Part shown: piece by piece, positions 6,388-6,502 of the stretch
Layout of the letters: every line of letters begins with the position of its first letter
How positions within the stretch are numbered: position 1 is the stretch's first letter
NCBI GenBank assembly: GCA_913775215.1
Contig: CAJYKO010000171.1
Location: forward strand, 1 to 6,502
DNA from: an uncultured Devosia sp.
GTDB taxonomy: Bacteria; Pseudomonadota; Alphaproteobacteria; Rhizobiales; Devosiaceae
DNA length: 6,502 nt
Direction of reading: 5' to 3'
Program-made: the position numbers and the translations under genes
Notes under the pieces: model-generated
Database searches by the model: none
Told to the model about the DNA's origin: nothing
What the model saw: only the letters and a program-made list of their open reading frames with translations

Positions 6388-6502
6388 TAAAACGTGATCT
6401 AAACGCTGTCCTGCCGACTTGGAAGACAGGACAAGCACTTATCGATGTAGCATTGCCGGAAGACCGGCTAATTCGATGTGCCCAAAAGCAGAGGTTGGCT
6501 GG
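6381..6502 (+). CDS. possible start of a further gene, 3'-truncated, unrecognised
   Basis: An ATG at 6381 (with GTG next at 6384) overlaps the deaminase-like stop by 7 bp in another frame and stays open for 40 codons to the window edge, reading MVIKRDLNAVLPTW and onward. An overlap of this kind is common in coupled operons, including the two permeases here. Against it, there is no clear ribosome-binding site, the fragment matches no family I recognise, and it uses codons such as CTA, GTA, ATT and AGG that are rare in the upstream genes. This may simply be intergenic sequence. Confidence 0.25.
   Translation, partial: MVIKRDLNAVLPTWKTGQALIDVALPEDRLIRCAQKQRLA
6407..6433 (+). terminator. weak hairpin downstream of the deaminase-like gene
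   Basis: TGTCCTG (6407-6413) and CAGGACA (6427-6433) form a 7-bp stem with a 13-base loop 20 bases after the stop codon. No T-run follows, so termination by this hairpin is only a possibility. An alternative pairing CTGTC/GACAG (6406-6410 with 6425-6429) competes with it. If the frame beginning at 6381 is a real gene, this hairpin is within coding sequence and the call is wrong. Confidence 0.25.

Overview
The window is GC-rich with strong G/C preference at third codon positions. The protein sequences look like those of alphaproteobacteria of the Rhizobiales/Hyphomicrobiales kind (Rhizobium, Mesorhizobium, Devosia relatives). That placement is an impression from codon use and protein style, not a database result. 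All supported genes are on the + strand and tightly packed, as in one catabolic operon.

Region 1 (1-2752) is the membrane side of a peptide/nickel/opine-type ABC importer. It holds the C-terminal part of a family 5 solute-binding protein (5' end outside the window), a 154-bp gap with a strong 10-bp stem-loop, a DppB-type permease, and a DppC-type permease that overlaps it by 8 bp. Neither ATPase subunit is in the window.

Region 2 (2755-6387) carries two hydrolases that follow the importer directly. The first is a cytoplasmic member of the gamma-glutamyltransferase (Ntn-hydrolase) superfamily. By my alignment it has Ser at the position of the catalytic Thr and has lost nearly all the residues that hold a gamma-glutamyl group. 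The second is an adenine-deaminase-family amidohydrolase that keeps its metal-binding residues but has changed flanking positions (DPHE to ASHE, D to E before the HxH motif).

Region 3 (6381-6502) has no recognisable gene. It contains a weak imperfect hairpin and an ATG-initiated frame that overlaps the deaminase stop and stays open to the window edge.

Reading of the locus (inference): a small molecule is captured in the periplasm, imported through the two permeases with ATPases encoded elsewhere, cleaved at an amide-like bond by the GGT-like enzyme, and the product is deaminated or ring-opened by the amidohydrolase. The substrate cannot be named from sequence. The altered active sites suggest it is neither a gamma-glutamyl peptide nor necessarily plain adenine, which makes this pair the most interesting part of the window.
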